Below are positions 1-8,150 of a stretch of DNA of 64,000 bases, one piece after another. The position numbers and the translations under genes were made by a program. Numbering within the stretch: position 1 is the first letter of the stretch; the number at the start of each line of letters is the position of its first letter. Under the pieces are notes generated by a model. The model did no database searches. It saw nothing but the letters and a program-made list of their open reading frames with translations, and was not told the origin of the DNA. Source of the DNA: Bacteroidales bacterium (GTDB taxonomy: Bacteria; Bacteroidota; Bacteroidia; Bacteroidales; UBA932); the NCBI GenBank assembly GCA_015060455.1, contig SUYM01000005.1, forward strand, positions 1-64,000, in the 5' to 3' direction.

Positions 1-10
1 TGTGTCCTCC

Positions 11-529
11 TTAACCTTTAAATACTCTGCTCATTGGAATACCACGGAGTCCGGCAACAGTGTAGGCATCTCTCATCTCAACAAGTGCGGCAACAGTTGC
101 CTTCACGAGGTTGTGAGGGTTAGATGAACCTTTTGACTTTGCAAGCACGTTGTGAACGCCGACTGACTCAAATACAGCACGCATCGCACCACCGGCCTTT
201 ACTCCGGTACCTGGCGCTGCAGGCTTCATGAATACGCGGGCTCCACCGAACTTTGCCTCCTGCTCGTGTGGGATAGTAGCGTTGAGAATAGGAATCTTCA
301 CGAGATTCTTCTTTGCATCCTCGATACCCTTTGAAATAGCGGTTGTAACCTCATTGGCTTTTCCAAGACCATAGCCTACAACGCCGTTCTCGTCACCTAC
401 CACAACAATGGCAGCAAAGCTGAAGTGACGACCACCCTTAGTAACCTTTGTCACTCTCTGGATGGCTACCAGTCTGTCCTTAAGTTCAAGGTCAGATGTC
501 TTTACTCTTTTAACATTTGTATTTGCCAT
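11..529 (-). CDS. rpsE: 30S ribosomal protein S5
   Basis: S5 is a small-subunit protein of the decoding region that helps translational accuracy. The 172-residue product has the N-terminal double-stranded RNA-binding fold ([15 protein letters not shown], near residues 32-46) and the C-terminal domain with [13 protein letters not shown] (near residues 106-118), full length for the family. It is the last complete gene of the minus-strand ribosomal operon in the window, 6 nt after rplR. The usual followers rpmD and rplO would lie beyond the left edge. Confidence 0.98.
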   Translation of the reverse strand: MANTNVKRVKTSDLELKDRLVAIQRVTKVTKGGRHFSFAAIVVVGDENGVVGYGLGKANEVTTAISKGIEDAKKNLVKIPILNATIPHEQEAKFGGARVFMKPAAPGTGVKAGGAMRAVFESVGVHNVLAKSKGSSNPHNLVKATVAALVEMRDAYTVAGLRGIPMSRVFKG

Positions 530-535
530 AGTTTC

Positions 536-898
536 TTAGAAAATTAAGCCACCTTCACGGGCAGCGTCTGCCAAACTTTTAACTCTTCCATGGTAAAGGT
601 AACCACCACGGTCAAATGAGATAGTAGTGATACCCATTGCGAGTGCACGCTCTGCGATAGCCTTTCCTACGAGAGCAGCAGCCTCGATACCAGTCTTACC
701 CTTGCAGTCTGCTGCAAGTGCCTTGTCATTTGAAGCGGCTGCACAAAGTGTCATGCCCTTCAAGTCATCAACAACCTGTACGTAAATCTGTTTGTTGCTT
801 CTGAAAACAACCATTCTTGGTCTTTCAGCAGTACCATTAACGACTTTGCGGATACGGTAGTGAATTCTCTTTCTTCTTTCAATTTTATTCAATGCCAT
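536..898 (-). CDS. rplR: 50S ribosomal protein L18
   Basis: L18 binds 5S rRNA with L5 and places it in the large subunit. The 120-residue product has the [20 protein letters not shown] strand region and the conserved C-terminal [20 protein letters not shown] signature. It lies between rplF and rpsE in the standard spc order with gaps of 15 and 6 nt, so it is co-transcribed and probably regulated with the whole cluster. Confidence 0.98.
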   Translation of the reverse strand: MALNKIERRKRIHYRIRKVVNGTAERPRMVVFRSNKQIYVQVVDDLKGMTLCAAASNDKALAADCKGKTGIEAAALVGKAIAERALAMGITTISFDRGGYLYHGRVKSLADAAREGGLIF

Positions 899-913
899 AA
901 TCTAGTCCTCCTA

Positions 914-1474
914 TTATTTAGCACCTGCTGATTTACCAGCCTTACGACGAAGTTGCTCGCCGACAAACTTAATACCCTTACCCTTATAAGGCTCTGGCTT
1001 ACGGAGTGAGCGGATCTTAGCCGCAACGTGTCCGATAAGTTGCTTGTCTGCACTCTTGAGACAAAGAACAGGGTTCTGTCCCTTCTTTACAGGCTCAGCC
1101 TCAGCCTTGATTTCCGCAGGAAGCATGATCTGAACTTCGTGTGAGAAACCGAGTGAAAGGATGAGCAACTGGCCCTGAACATCCACACGATAACCTACAC
1201 CGACAAGTTCCTGACGGATAGTATAACCCGTTGAAACACCAGTGACCATGTTGTTGATCAATGCACGGTAGAGACCGTGAAGTGAACGGTGACGTGGCTG
1301 GTCAGTCGGACGGGTCAATCTGATTACATTTCCCTCTACAGAGACAGTGATGTCTGCGTCAACCTTCTGGCTGAGTTCTCCGAGAGGTCCTTTAACCTTT
1401 ACAACATTACCTGGAAGCAACTCTACAGTCACTCCGGCAGGAAGGTTTACAGGCAATTTACCAATTCTTGACAT
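914..1474 (-). CDS. rplF: 50S ribosomal protein L6
   Basis: L6 binds 23S rRNA near the sarcin-ricin loop and the factor-binding site. The 186-residue product begins MSRIGKLPV and carries the two duplicated L6 domains. The second contains GVGYRVDVQG and ends in the family hallmark PEPYKGKGIKF, followed by a lysine-rich tail. It sits 18 nt after rpsH and 15 nt before rplR in the usual order. A 60-codon open frame on the opposite strand inside it is a shadow. Confidence 0.98.
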   Translation of the reverse strand: MSRIGKLPVNLPAGVTVELLPGNVVKVKGPLGELSQKVDADITVSVEGNVIRLTRPTDQPRHRSLHGLYRALINNMVTGVSTGYTIRQELVGVGYRVDVQGQLLILSLGFSHEVQIMLPAEIKAEAEPVKKGQNPVLCLKSADKQLIGHVAAKIRSLRKPEPYKGKGIKFVGEQLRRKAGKSAGAK

Positions 1475-1492
1475 TATTCGTTCTGTTTTAGA

Positions 1493-1888
1493 TTAATATA
1501 CATAACATATAACCTCACCACCTACATTGAGTTCACGAGCCTCTTTGTCTGTGATGACACCCTTTGAAGTCGAAAGGATTGCGATACCGAGTCCGTTGAG
1601 GACGCGTGGCATGTTCTCGACGTCTGTGTACCTACGGAGACCTGGCTTAGACACGCGGAGGATCTTCTTGATAGCCGCAGTCTTGGTCTGTGGATGATAC
1701 TTGAGAGCGATTTTGATTGTGTTGCAAGGGGTACCTTCAACTACCTTGTAGCTAAGGATGTAGCCCTTCTCGCAAAGGATCTTTGTGAGAGCTACCTTCA
1801 TCTTTGAAGAAGGAATCTCCACTACCTTCTTTCCTGCCAGATAAGCATTACGTACTCTGGTGAGGAAGTCTGCAATTGGATCAGTCAT
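1493..1888 (-). CDS. rpsH: 30S ribosomal protein S8
   Basis: S8 is a primary 16S rRNA-binding protein (helix 21) and in enterobacteria the translational repressor of the spc operon. The 131-residue product shows [15 protein letters not shown] at the N terminus and the C-terminal [14 protein letters not shown] signature with the usual GGEVICYVY ending. The 105-nt gap from rpsN is the longest inside this operon and holds a GC-rich hairpin, so some local regulation is possible but unproven. Confidence 0.98.
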   Translation of the reverse strand: MTDPIADFLTRVRNAYLAGKKVVEIPSSKMKVALTKILCEKGYILSYKVVEGTPCNTIKIALKYHPQTKTAAIKKILRVSKPGLRRYTDVENMPRVLNGLGIAILSTSKGVITDKEARELNVGGEVICYVY

Positions 1889-1968
1889 TTTTTTGTTTTG
1901 TTTTGTTGAAAACCGACGCCCGGAAGCGTCCGATATCCAAATTGTTAATTAATAATGTATTGTTTACC

Positions 1969-1983
1969 GCCGTCCGGCGGATT
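1969..1983 (-). promoter_or_regulatory. GC-rich hairpin between rpsN and rpsH
   Basis: A perfect inverted repeat (CCGCCG paired with CGGCGG around a short loop) lies just after the rpsN stop codon, with no T-run behind it on the minus strand. It is therefore not a standard intrinsic terminator. It could stabilise or process the operon mRNA. The rest of the 105-nt gap is A/T-rich before the rpsH start, and its role is unknown. Confidence 0.4.
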
Positions 1984-1993
1984 TGGTCATATG

Positions 1994-2263
1994 TTACCAG
2001 CTTGCCTTCTTAACGCCTGGGATGAGACCGTTGCTTGCCATCTCACGGAACTGGATACGGCTGATACCGAACATACGCATGTATCCCTTTGGACGTCCAG
2101 TGAGAGAACAGCGGTTGTGCATACGGCATGCAGCTGAGTTCTTAGGGAGCTTGTCGAGAGCAGCCCAGTCACCTGCTTCCTTGAGAGCCTGTCTCTTAGC
2201 GGCGTACTTTGCAACCAATTTCGCGCGTTTTACCTCGCGGGCTTTCATTGATTCTTTTGCCAT
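1994..2263 (-). CDS. rpsN: 30S ribosomal protein S14 (zinc-free form)
   Basis: S14 belongs to the small-subunit head. The 89-residue length and the lack of paired CxxC motifs (only two cysteines, near ACRMHNRC) mark the long zinc-independent form rather than the short zinc-ribbon form. The family signature [18 protein letters not shown] and the C-terminal KKASW are present. It lies between rplE (15 nt) and rpsH (105 nt) in the standard order. Confidence 0.98.
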   Translation of the reverse strand: MAKESMKAREVKRAKLVAKYAAKRQALKEAGDWAALDKLPKNSAACRMHNRCSLTGRPKGYMRMFGISRIQFREMASNGLIPGVKKASW

Positions 2264-2278
2264 CTTGTTCTCTTTTAA

Positions 2279-2875
2279 TTAGTTGTTATGTTTCTTGAAA
2301 GGCAGACCGAACGCCTTGAGAAGTGCATGAGCCTCCTCGTCGGTTCTTGCTGTTGTAACGAATGTAATCTCCATTCCGAGGATCTTGCTGATCTTGTCGA
2401 TGTCGATCTCAGGGAAGATGATCTGCTCCTTGATACCGAGAGTATAGTTACCCTTTCCGTCCATCTTCTCAGAAATACCGTTGAAGTCTCTGATTCGTGG
2501 TAGAGAAACGCGGATAAGTCTCTCAAGGAACTCATACATCTTCACGTCGCGGAGAGTAACCTTTGTTCCGATAGGCATTCCTCTACGAAGCTTGAAGTTC
2601 GAGATATCCTTTCTTGAATGAGTGATGACAGCCTTCTGTCCTGAGATGATCGAGAGCTCCTGCTGTGCAGTCTCCACGAGCTTCTTGTCAGCTGTTGCAT
2701 CGCCTACACCCTCGTTGATAGTGATCTTCACGAGCTTAGGGCACTGCATCACTGTAGAATAACCGAAGTCCTTCATAAGCTTCGGAACGATCTCTTCCTT
2801 ATATACCTTCTTCAAAGATGGTACGTATCCTGCTGGAAGTGCAGCAACTTCTGCTGTAGTATTCTTCTTTGCCAT
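2279..2875 (-). CDS. rplE: 50S ribosomal protein L5
   Basis: L5 binds 5S rRNA and contacts the P-site tRNA. The 198-residue protein has the motifs [10 protein letters not shown] and [13 protein letters not shown] and ends in [12 protein letters not shown]. An N-terminal extension of roughly 18 residues ([16 protein letters not shown]) precedes the usual start and makes it longer than the 179-residue E. coli protein. The ATG lies 2 nt after the rplX stop, so translational coupling is likely. Confidence 0.98.
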   Translation of the reverse strand: MAKKNTTAEVAALPAGYVPSLKKVYKEEIVPKLMKDFGYSTVMQCPKLVKITINEGVGDATADKKLVETAQQELSIISGQKAVITHSRKDISNFKLRRGMPIGTKVTLRDVKMYEFLERLIRVSLPRIRDFNGISEKMDGKGNYTLGIKEQIIFPEIDIDKISKILGMEITFVTTARTDEEAHALLKAFGLPFKKHNN

Positions 2876-2877
2876 TA

Positions 2878-3192
2878 TTAGATCTCCTCTCCTGATTTCT
2901 TAGCATAACGGACAATCTTGCCATCAACAACCTTGCGGCCGATTCTTGTAGCCTTGCCTGTCTTAGGGTCAACTACCTGAAGGTTAGAGATGTGTACGCC
3001 TGCCTCCTGTTTAACAATACCACCCTGAGGATGCTTTGGGCTTGGTTTAGCGTGCTTGCTTACGATGTTGATGCCCTCAACGATAGCGCGATCCTTTGAA
3101 GGGATTACCTCAAGCACCTTACCGGTCTTACCTTTGTCGTTACCGGCGTTTACATAGACGGTGTCGCCTTTTTTGATATGTAACTTCTTCAT
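2878..3192 (-). CDS. rplX: 50S ribosomal protein L24
   Basis: L24 is an assembly initiator that binds the 5' end of 23S rRNA near the exit tunnel. The 104-residue protein has the KOW motif ([18 protein letters not shown], near residues 7-24) followed by the conserved [13 protein letters not shown]. It lies 12 nt after rplN and 2 nt before rplE, as in most bacterial operons. Confidence 0.98.
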   Translation of the reverse strand: MKKLHIKKGDTVYVNAGNDKGKTGKVLEVIPSKDRAIVEGINIVSKHAKPSPKHPQGGIVKQEAGVHISNLQVVDPKTGKATRIGRKVVDGKIVRYAKKSGEEI

Positions 3193-3204
3193 AATGATTG
3201 CGTA

Positions 3205-3570
3205 TTAGAGGACCTCCGGTGCCAGTGAAACGATCTTCATATAGTTCTCGCGAAGCTCTCTTGCAACAGGACCGAAGATACGTGTACCACGAACCTCACC
3301 TGCATTGTTAAGGAGCACGCAAGCATTGTCATCGAAACGGATGTATGATCCATCCGGACGACGAATCTCTTTCTTGGTGCGGACTACGACAGCCTTTGAT
3401 ACTGAGCCCTTCTTAGCGTCACCGCCAGGGATAGCGCTCTTTACTGCAACGACGATCTTGTCGCCCACTCTTGCATAACGGCGGCGGGTACCACCCAGAA
3501 CACGGATACAAAGAACCTCCTTTGCACCGCTGTTGTCTGCCACCTGTAAACGTGATTCCTGCTGTATCAT
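3205..3570 (-). CDS. rplN: 50S ribosomal protein L14
   Basis: L14 is a highly conserved beta-barrel protein at the subunit interface. The 121-residue product opens with [19 protein letters not shown] and carries the [13 protein letters not shown] signature near the C terminus, full length for the family. It is separated from rpsQ by only 2 nt, which suggests coupled translation. Confidence 0.98.
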   Translation of the reverse strand: MIQQESRLQVADNSGAKEVLCIRVLGGTRRRYARVGDKIVVAVKSAIPGGDAKKGSVSKAVVVRTKKEIRRPDGSYIRFDDNACVLLNNAGEVRGTRIFGPVARELRENYMKIVSLAPEVL

Positions 3571-3572
3571 TG

Positions 3573-3827
3573 TTACTTAACTTTTTCTACGATTTCTACT
3601 AATCTCCAGTTCTTTGTCTTGCTGAGCGGACGAGTCTCCATGATGCGTACTGTATCACCGATGCTGCACTCGTTCTTCTCATCGTGAGCGACGAACTTTG
3701 TGGTCTTCTTTACGAACTTGCCGTACATAGGGTGCTTTTCCTTTCTTTCTACTGCAACTACGATAGACTTGTCCATCTTGTTGCTGACCACAACACCTAT
3801 TCTTTCTTTACGAAGCTTTCTTTCCAT
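3573..3827 (-). CDS. rpsQ: 30S ribosomal protein S17
   Basis: S17 is an OB-fold protein that binds 16S rRNA early in 30S assembly. The 84-residue product shows [18 protein letters not shown] and the signature [19 protein letters not shown], complete for the family. It follows rpmC by 14 nt and precedes rplN by 2 nt. Confidence 0.98.
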   Translation of the reverse strand: MERKLRKERIGVVVSNKMDKSIVVAVERKEKHPMYGKFVKKTTKFVAHDEKNECSIGDTVRIMETRPLSKTKNWRLVEIVEKVK

Positions 3828-3841
3828 GAGAATTCAATTTT

Positions 3842-4036
3842 TTAGTTCTGTGACTCTTTTGCAGCAAGGATTGTCATCAGACGGGCGATGTCCTTTCTTG
3901 CCTTTGCAATCTTAGAAGTGTCCTCTAATGGAGAGATAGTGTGATTGATCTTCATAGTGTCGAGATTTGCCTTCTCGATCTCGATGCGCTCACGGATGTC
4001 AGCGATCGACATTTCACGAATTTCTGATGCTTTCAT
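3842..4036 (-). CDS. rpmC: 50S ribosomal protein L29
   Basis: L29 sits at the peptide exit tunnel and helps form the docking site for chaperones and SRP. The 64-residue all-helical product starts MKASEIREMS and has the conserved C-terminal KARKDIARLMTIL segment. It lies 18 nt after rplP and 14 nt before rpsQ. Confidence 0.97.
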   Translation of the reverse strand: MKASEIREMSIADIRERIEIEKANLDTMKINHTISPLEDTSKIAKARKDIARLMTILAAKESQN

Positions 4037-4054
4037 TTTCCTTTCTCCATTAAA

Positions 4055-4474
4055 TTATTCTACATAATCTCTACGTACCACGAACTTCGTAGTCACAGGA
4101 AGTTTCTGTGCGCCAAGACGAAGAGCCTCTCTTGCGATTTCGAGTGAAACACCCTCGGCCTCAATGAGGATACGACCTGGAGTTACCGGGCATACGAATC
4201 CCTCCGGATTACCCTTTCCTTTACCCATACGAACTTCGGCTGGCTTCTTAGTGTAAGGCTTGTCAGGGAAAATTCTGATCCAAATCTTACCTTCACGCTT
4301 CATGTAACGCGAAACAGCCTGACGAGCAGCCTCGATCTGACGGCCTGTAAGCCAACAGTTCTCAAGGGTCTTGATGCCGAAAGAGCCAAATGCAAGCTGG
4401 TTTCCTCTCTGTGAGAGACCTTTCATGCGGCCTTTCTGCTGCCTTCTGAATTTTGTTTTCTTTGGTTGTAACAT
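4055..4474 (-). CDS. rplP: 50S ribosomal protein L16
   Basis: L16 helps shape the A-site region of the peptidyl transferase centre. The 139-residue product begins [19 protein letters not shown] and carries the second signature [13 protein letters not shown]. In most bacteria rpsC lies directly upstream. Here the upstream DNA holds a structured leader, a promoter and then a transposase-like gene, so rplP is the first gene of this transcription unit. Confidence 0.98.
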   Translation of the reverse strand: MLQPKKTKFRRQQKGRMKGLSQRGNQLAFGSFGIKTLENCWLTGRQIEAARQAVSRYMKREGKIWIRIFPDKPYTKKPAEVRMGKGKGNPEGFVCPVTPGRILIEAEGVSLEIAREALRLGAQKLPVTTKFVVRRDYVE

Positions 4475-4505
4475 TGCTTTATTACTTTATAAAATTTCCG
4501 TAATT

Positions 4506-4558
4506 CCGTTAACTTATTGAGTATCAGCTGGTTGGGCGGAGTGGTCCTCAATTAACGG
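4506..4558 (-). promoter_or_regulatory. Structured 5' leader of the rplP operon
   Basis: The roughly 80-nt leader between the predicted start site and rplP can fold. CCGTTAA pairs with TTAACGG, and inside it TTGAG pairs with CTCAA, closing a loop of about 25 nt. Ribosomal operons are often autoregulated through such leaders, but no known L- or S-protein leader motif is recognised here. The assignment is inference. Confidence 0.35.
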
Positions 4559-4562
4559 GTTG

Positions 4563-4592
4563 CAAAGGTAGTAAAAAAATTTGAATTGCAAA
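4563..4592 (-). promoter_or_regulatory. Promoter for the rplP-rpsE operon
   Basis: On the minus strand a -33 TTTG (4589-4592) is followed after 18 nt by TACCTTTG (4563-4570), a full match to the Bacteroidetes -7 consensus TAnnTTTG. Transcription would start near 4556 and give a leader of about 80 nt. It supports rplP as the true head of this operon. Confidence 0.75.
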
Positions 4593-4736
4593 CATTTTTT
4601 GCGAAAATTTTACACATTTTGGACCGCAGTTTTTGAATGCTAAATCGCGTGTTTTCACGCAGTTACGAAATGTGTTGAAAAATTCTTTTGTGCATTTTGG
4701 ACATAGGCGGAAAGGACTGCCGGGAGCACAAAAAAT

Positions 4737-4821
4737 GTCATCCGGAAAAAGCCCCCAAAACCCGGATGACATCACCAAATTTCCAATCTCATCCGGAAAT
4801 ACGGCCTCAAACCCGGACGAG
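4737..4821. repeat. REP-like palindrome pair next to the RAYT gene
   Basis: Two imperfect palindromes of about 33 nt (4737-4770 and 4789-4821) share the arms CATCCGG and CCGGATG/CCGGACG with an A-rich, C-rich centre. Their starts are 52 nt apart. An equivalent pair with the same 52-nt spacing lies at 6471-6556 on the far side of the transposase gene. This resembles the REP doublets mobilised by RAYT proteins. It lies directly downstream of the RAYT stop codon. Confidence 0.7.
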
Positions 4822-4831
4822 CGTAAACATT

Positions 4832-5761
4832 CTATGGGAAAAGTTCGGCCAGAACTCTATCCTCAAGACGTAGAAGGCGACGAAGTTGCTGATTGCTCGC
4901 ACGAAACTTAAAGTGCAGATAAGAAGCACACTCCAGTTTCTGTCTGGGATCAAGGTGCGCCACATTCCGGACTCCGTACTCCTTATTGATATAGGACACC
5001 AATGCTGAATATAACTCATCATCTGTAAGGAAGACATTGTCTTTCAACCTCTGAGCGATCTGACTGAACGCCTCCGCATTTCTTGTCAACATATTGAAAT
5101 AACTTCTCGGATCAGTAAACATTGACTCTCCCAGATCAATACGGCAAAAAGATGGAATAAACACTCTGTCATCGACCATCTTCAATCGCGAACAGAAAGA
5201 GACTTCACGCGAATGAAGCAACTCACGACGCCTGTCAATGCCTAAATCCATTAAATTCTTAACTCTAACAGACTTTAACCACGGAGAGAAAAAAGCGCAT
5301 CCACCGCCCCATGGATATGAAAAAGGTGAATACATCGGATTTGCGACATAAGCATTACGATTGACATATATGATCTCATTTCTAAGCGATTTGAGATCCG
5401 GTATCGACAAAATCTCGGCATTGAAGCAACTCCAATCAATCACTCGTCCCCTTTTTCGCATGGCCCTGCTCAGTCTTAACTTAAACAAATCAAACAATTC
5501 CAGACATAATTCCCGCAGACCGGACAGTATCATATGCATATGATTTCCCATCACCTCAAAGGTCAGAGCCTCCACCCCTTCCACCTGACAGATTGCAGAG
5601 GCAAGCACCCACATCGCGACTTCAAAATCATCGTCTCCGCAGAAAATATCCTGCATCTTCGTCCCATCAGTGTATAAATGCCAATACGGACCATTTTCAT
5701 TGAAGGCTCTTTCGCAAATCGCCTCCTTTTCAGCAAAACTCAAACCGACTAAATTTTTCAT
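4832..5761 (-). CDS. REP-associated tyrosine transposase (RAYT-like, Y1/HUH family)
   Basis: A single-strand DNA nickase-like protein of the IS200/IS605 TnpA superfamily, predicted to act on REP palindromes. The metal-binding HUH motif is NHMHMIL (HMH at residues 74-76), and candidate catalytic tyrosines lie in IIYVNRNAYVANP (Y132 or Y138). A helical C-terminal extension of about 60 residues (GVRNVAHLDPRQKLECASYL) is unlike plain IS200. I chose ATG at 5761 over an upstream TTG. REP-like pairs flank the gene on both sides and there are no insertion-sequence ends, which suggests a domesticated single-copy gene. Its upstream module (5809-5954) is shared with the Rpn-like genes at 36-38 kb. Confidence 0.8.
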   Translation of the reverse strand: MKNLVGLSFAEKEAICERAFNENGPYWHLYTDGTKMQDIFCGDDDFEVAMWVLASAICQVEGVEALTFEVMGNHMHMILSGLRELCLELFDLFKLRLSRAMRKRGRVIDWSCFNAEILSIPDLKSLRNEIIYVNRNAYVANPMYSPFSYPWGGGCAFFSPWLKSVRVKNLMDLGIDRRRELLHSREVSFCSRLKMVDDRVFIPSFCRIDLGESMFTDPRSYFNMLTRNAEAFSQIAQRLKDNVFLTDDELYSALVSYINKEYGVRNVAHLDPRQKLECASYLHFKFRASNQQLRRLLRLEDRVLAELFP

Positions 5762-5808
5762 AAGCCACAACTCGTTTAATTATTAATTTCTGAAACATTG
5801 TAGCATCA

Positions 5809-5954
5809 CCGATGCTCCGCCGCAAAATTGAGAATACTTATCCGTGTCCCGAAAAAGAAAACGGATAAATTTAAAAATCGCCACCACAAGCGCCCGTAAC
5901 AGCGATTTTAGAAAATAATTTCGAGGAAAAACACTCTATTTTCTGGCGAAATCA
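5809..5954 (-). promoter_or_regulatory. Shared terminator-promoter module, copy 1
   Basis: Read on the minus strand, this block matches 35991-36137 and 37445-37594. Common parts are AGTGTTTTT followed by TCGAAATTA, an AAAATCGC...GCGATTTTT stem, an invariant stretch of over 30 nt spanning TTTATCCG to CGGATAAGT, and a promoter-like TTTC-20 nt-CAATTTTG followed by GCGGCGGAGCATC. The stem loop here is less perfect than in the other copies. It immediately precedes the RAYT gene and probably drives it. Confidence 0.7.
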
Positions 5955-6314
5955 CCAAGTTTTGGCCATAAGATCATACGCAAAGGACTCGGCAACCAAG
6001 TCAATTGTCTGGGGAACAAGGGACAGGCTGAGCGGAGTGCGACCGACATTCTTATCGTCCACCACCACGCTGCCTCCGACAGGGCGCACCGAAATGCCCT
6101 CGATTTCGTTCCTGGCCATACGGTTGATGTGCATCTTTATTCGCGCGCAAGGTCGCCGTGAGAGGTCAGTGCCGATCTTGTCGATTGCCACGCAGGAGAG
6201 CGCGTCTGTCTGCACAAGTTCAAATCTTGAGGCATCTATTTCGAGCTGTTTGAAGGATTGGGCTCCGGAAACAAGCGGCAACAACACCACTATGAAGGTC
6301 AGAATACATCTCAT
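5952..6314 (-). pseudogene. Truncated PEGA-domain-type exported protein
   Basis: A 120-codon frame with a clear signal peptide (MRCILTFIVVLLPLVSGAQS). It continues with DLSRRPCARIKMHINRM, which resembles the N-terminal half of Bacteroidales exported PEGA-repeat proteins, then jumps to a PEGA-like motif (VDDKNVGRTPLSL) and stops soon after. Family members are normally far longer, so an internal deletion plus C-terminal loss is likely. The 3' end abuts the shared module of the RAYT gene. A short functional protein cannot be excluded. Confidence 0.5.
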
Positions 6315-6470
6315 TGGTGAATACGTTAGAGGTTGAGTGGGCGAAATTACCTGATAACTCTAAAAAACAAAACGGCTTGATTGTTTTATTTGTCAACGAT
6401 TGTGTTCGTGGGAGAGCCTTGCGTCGCTCCGGTTGCGTTTTGGAACCTCCGAATGGCGTAGCAGGAATTG

Positions 6471-6556
6471 TCATCCGGAAAATAGGGCCCAAAACCCGGA
6501 TGAGATGGGAAAATTGGCAGAGTCATCCGGAAAAACCGGGCTAAAACCCGGACGAG
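6471..6556. repeat. REP-like palindrome pair, second copy
   Basis: Two imperfect palindromes (6471-6503 and 6523-6556) with arms TCATCCGG and CCGGATGA/CCGGACGA. They are spaced 52 nt apart exactly as in the pair at 4737-4821. Together the two pairs bracket the RAYT gene and the PEGA remnant. The surrounding 6315-6690 has no other gene I can support. Confidence 0.7.
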
Positions 6557-6694
6557 AAGCAGAAACACAATGCGCCGTCCATGAAAACAGCCCAAAACAT
6601 GGACGGGAAGAAGATTCTTTCGCATACGCTTCAGCGACTTTGTCGATTGGACCACGCCGCTGACGCTCCTCGCAATGAAGTATTGATGTGGGAC

Positions 6695-6980
6695 GATGTC
6701 ATGCTGAACGTAGTGAAGCATCTGTGACAGGAACGCGATGGGGTGACAGATCCTTCGACTGCGCTGGCGCTCCGCTCAGGATGACAGGGTGCGCTCCTCG
6801 CAATGAAGTAACTGGGACACAGTTCCGGTCTCGTAATGAGGTAACAGGGGCAGAGATGTCATGCTGAACGTAGTGAAGCATCTGTGACAGGAACGCGATG
6901 GGGTGACAGATCCTTCGACTGCGCTGACGCTCCGCTCAGGATGACAGGGTGGGACGCTCAGGATGACAGGGTGCGCTCCT
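6695..6980. repeat. Direct repeats of about 100 bp and related fragments
   Basis: Two near-identical blocks begin at 6695 and 6855. Both contain GATGTCATGCTGAACGTAGT, then a segment reading GACAGATCCTTCGACTGCGC, then CGCTCAGGATGACAGGGTG, and the last part is repeated once more. They are separated by GC-rich filler with further GCGCTCCTCGCAATGA copies. No protein reading is convincing. This is dispersed non-coding repeat DNA between the REP pair and prmC. Confidence 0.8.
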
Positions 6981-6990
6981 CGCAATGACG

Positions 6991-7998
6991 TCACTGTGGG
7001 GCGTGGAATTTGACGAAGCGGTCTTTGTCGTGGAGGTCGCGGATGATGGAAACGTGACAGAAGCCGCGGTCACGGAAGAGGGCTGCGGTCTGCGGGCCGA
7101 GGGCTTCGTTGATCTCAACGACACAGAGACCGCGCGGGGCGAGGAGGACTGCCGCCCAGTCGGCGATGGCACTGTAGAACAAAAGAGGGTCGCTGTCGGG
7201 GACAAAGAGGGCCAGATGCGGCTCGTGATCCAGGACATTGGTGCGCATGAGGGCTTTCTCACGGTCCATCACGTAAGGGGGATTGCTGACAATGACATCG
7301 TACCGGCGCTGCGACCCATTGGAAGTGAGACAGTCAACCATCTTGCCGGCACCCTCTGCATGAGGACCGGGCAGGAGGTCTGCCTTCATAAATTCGGGCG
7401 CAACGGCACCTGTGCGGACCATCTCATGCGAAAAATCCTGAGACCGGGCGACAGACAAGGCCCCGTCGGAAATATCTACCGCAGCAACATCGGCCCCCGG
7501 AATCTCCAAAGCCAGAGTCCATGCGATGCAGCCGCTGCCGGTACACAGGTCCAGAATCCGTGGCGCGCGTCCGCATATCGTCTCGTCGGCCCGGTCGTCA
7601 AACTTCATACAATCCGGAGAAAGTAAAGCAGAACCGGCTGCCGGCAAAAGTCCCATAGCACCTCCGGCCGCACACGCATCTATGACCGTTCTGCACAGAA
7701 TCTCCGTCTCCTGACGCGGAATAAGCACATCCGGGCAGACCTTGAACTGTCTGCCATAAAAATATGCCTTGCCTACAACATATTGAAGAGGTTCCCCCGC
7801 TGCCATACGGGCAAAATCTGATTCTGCGCGGGCTGTCTGCTCCTGAGAAAGTTCAAAGTCCGGTTCGAGCAGATGCTTGTGCCTCTTGAACCCGAAGACA
7901 TCTTCCATATAGGCATGTACCATCTCCCGGGCCTCGTCCTGTGGATATATGACAGAGAGGGCATCTATACCTATATATATGATGTCGCGGATTTTCAT
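6991..7998 (-). CDS. prmC: Peptide chain release factor N5-glutamine methyltransferase
   Basis: PrmC methylates the GGQ glutamine of release factors RF1 and RF2 using S-adenosylmethionine. The protein has the N-terminal helical domain, PLQYVVGKAYFYGRQF and LIPRQETE, SAM motif I (RILDLCTGSGCIAWTLA) and the catalytic NPPY box (VSNPPYVMDRE). About 45 residues of low-conservation sequence are inserted between the RQETE region and motif I, making it longer than usual (about 280). I prefer ATG at 7998 (AGAAGA just upstream) over GTG at 8010. It lies downstream of ddl, separated by a paired-hairpin repeat. Confidence 0.93.
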   Translation of the reverse strand: MKIRDIIYIGIDALSVIYPQDEAREMVHAYMEDVFGFKRHKHLLEPDFELSQEQTARAESDFARMAAGEPLQYVVGKAYFYGRQFKVCPDVLIPRQETEILCRTVIDACAAGGAMGLLPAAGSALLSPDCMKFDDRADETICGRAPRILDLCTGSGCIAWTLALEIPGADVAAVDISDGALSVARSQDFSHEMVRTGAVAPEFMKADLLPGPHAEGAGKMVDCLTSNGSQRRYDVIVSNPPYVMDREKALMRTNVLDHEPHLALFVPDSDPLLFYSAIADWAAVLLAPRGLCVVEINEALGPQTAALFRDRGFCHVSIIRDLHDKDRFVKFHAPQ

Positions 7999-8012
7999 GA
8001 ATCTTCTCACTA

Positions 8013-8123
8013 CAACCGTTACAAAAAACTGCCTGGTTTTGTAACGGTTGTGGTTAATTTGATGATTTTTATGCGTTTTCGACTACCTTCGTTACAAAAA
8101 TCTCTCTGTTCTTGTAACGGTCA
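8013..8123. repeat. Paired-hairpin intergenic repeat (element A)
   Basis: Hairpin 1 (8013-8050) is a perfect 14-bp stem (CAACCGTTACAAAA with TTTTGTAACGGTTG) around a 10-nt loop. Hairpin 2 (8085-8123) has CGTTACAA paired with TTGTAACG. Their ACC starts are about 69 nt apart. The same design recurs at 21.8, 28.4, 49.3 and 58.1 kb. There is no clear T-run, so a terminator role is not obvious. It lies between ddl and prmC. Confidence 0.75.
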
Positions 8124-8150
8124 CCATATTTCATGTTCACGGCAGAGCGA

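Noticed and set aside
4832..5761. Active IS200/IS605 insertion sequence
   Set aside because: There are no subterminal hairpin ends or TnpB, and the C-terminal extension plus REP pairs fit a RAYT instead.
6985..7626. 213-codon plus-strand frame opposite prmC
   Set aside because: It is the antisense shadow of a well-supported methyltransferase gene and has no family features.
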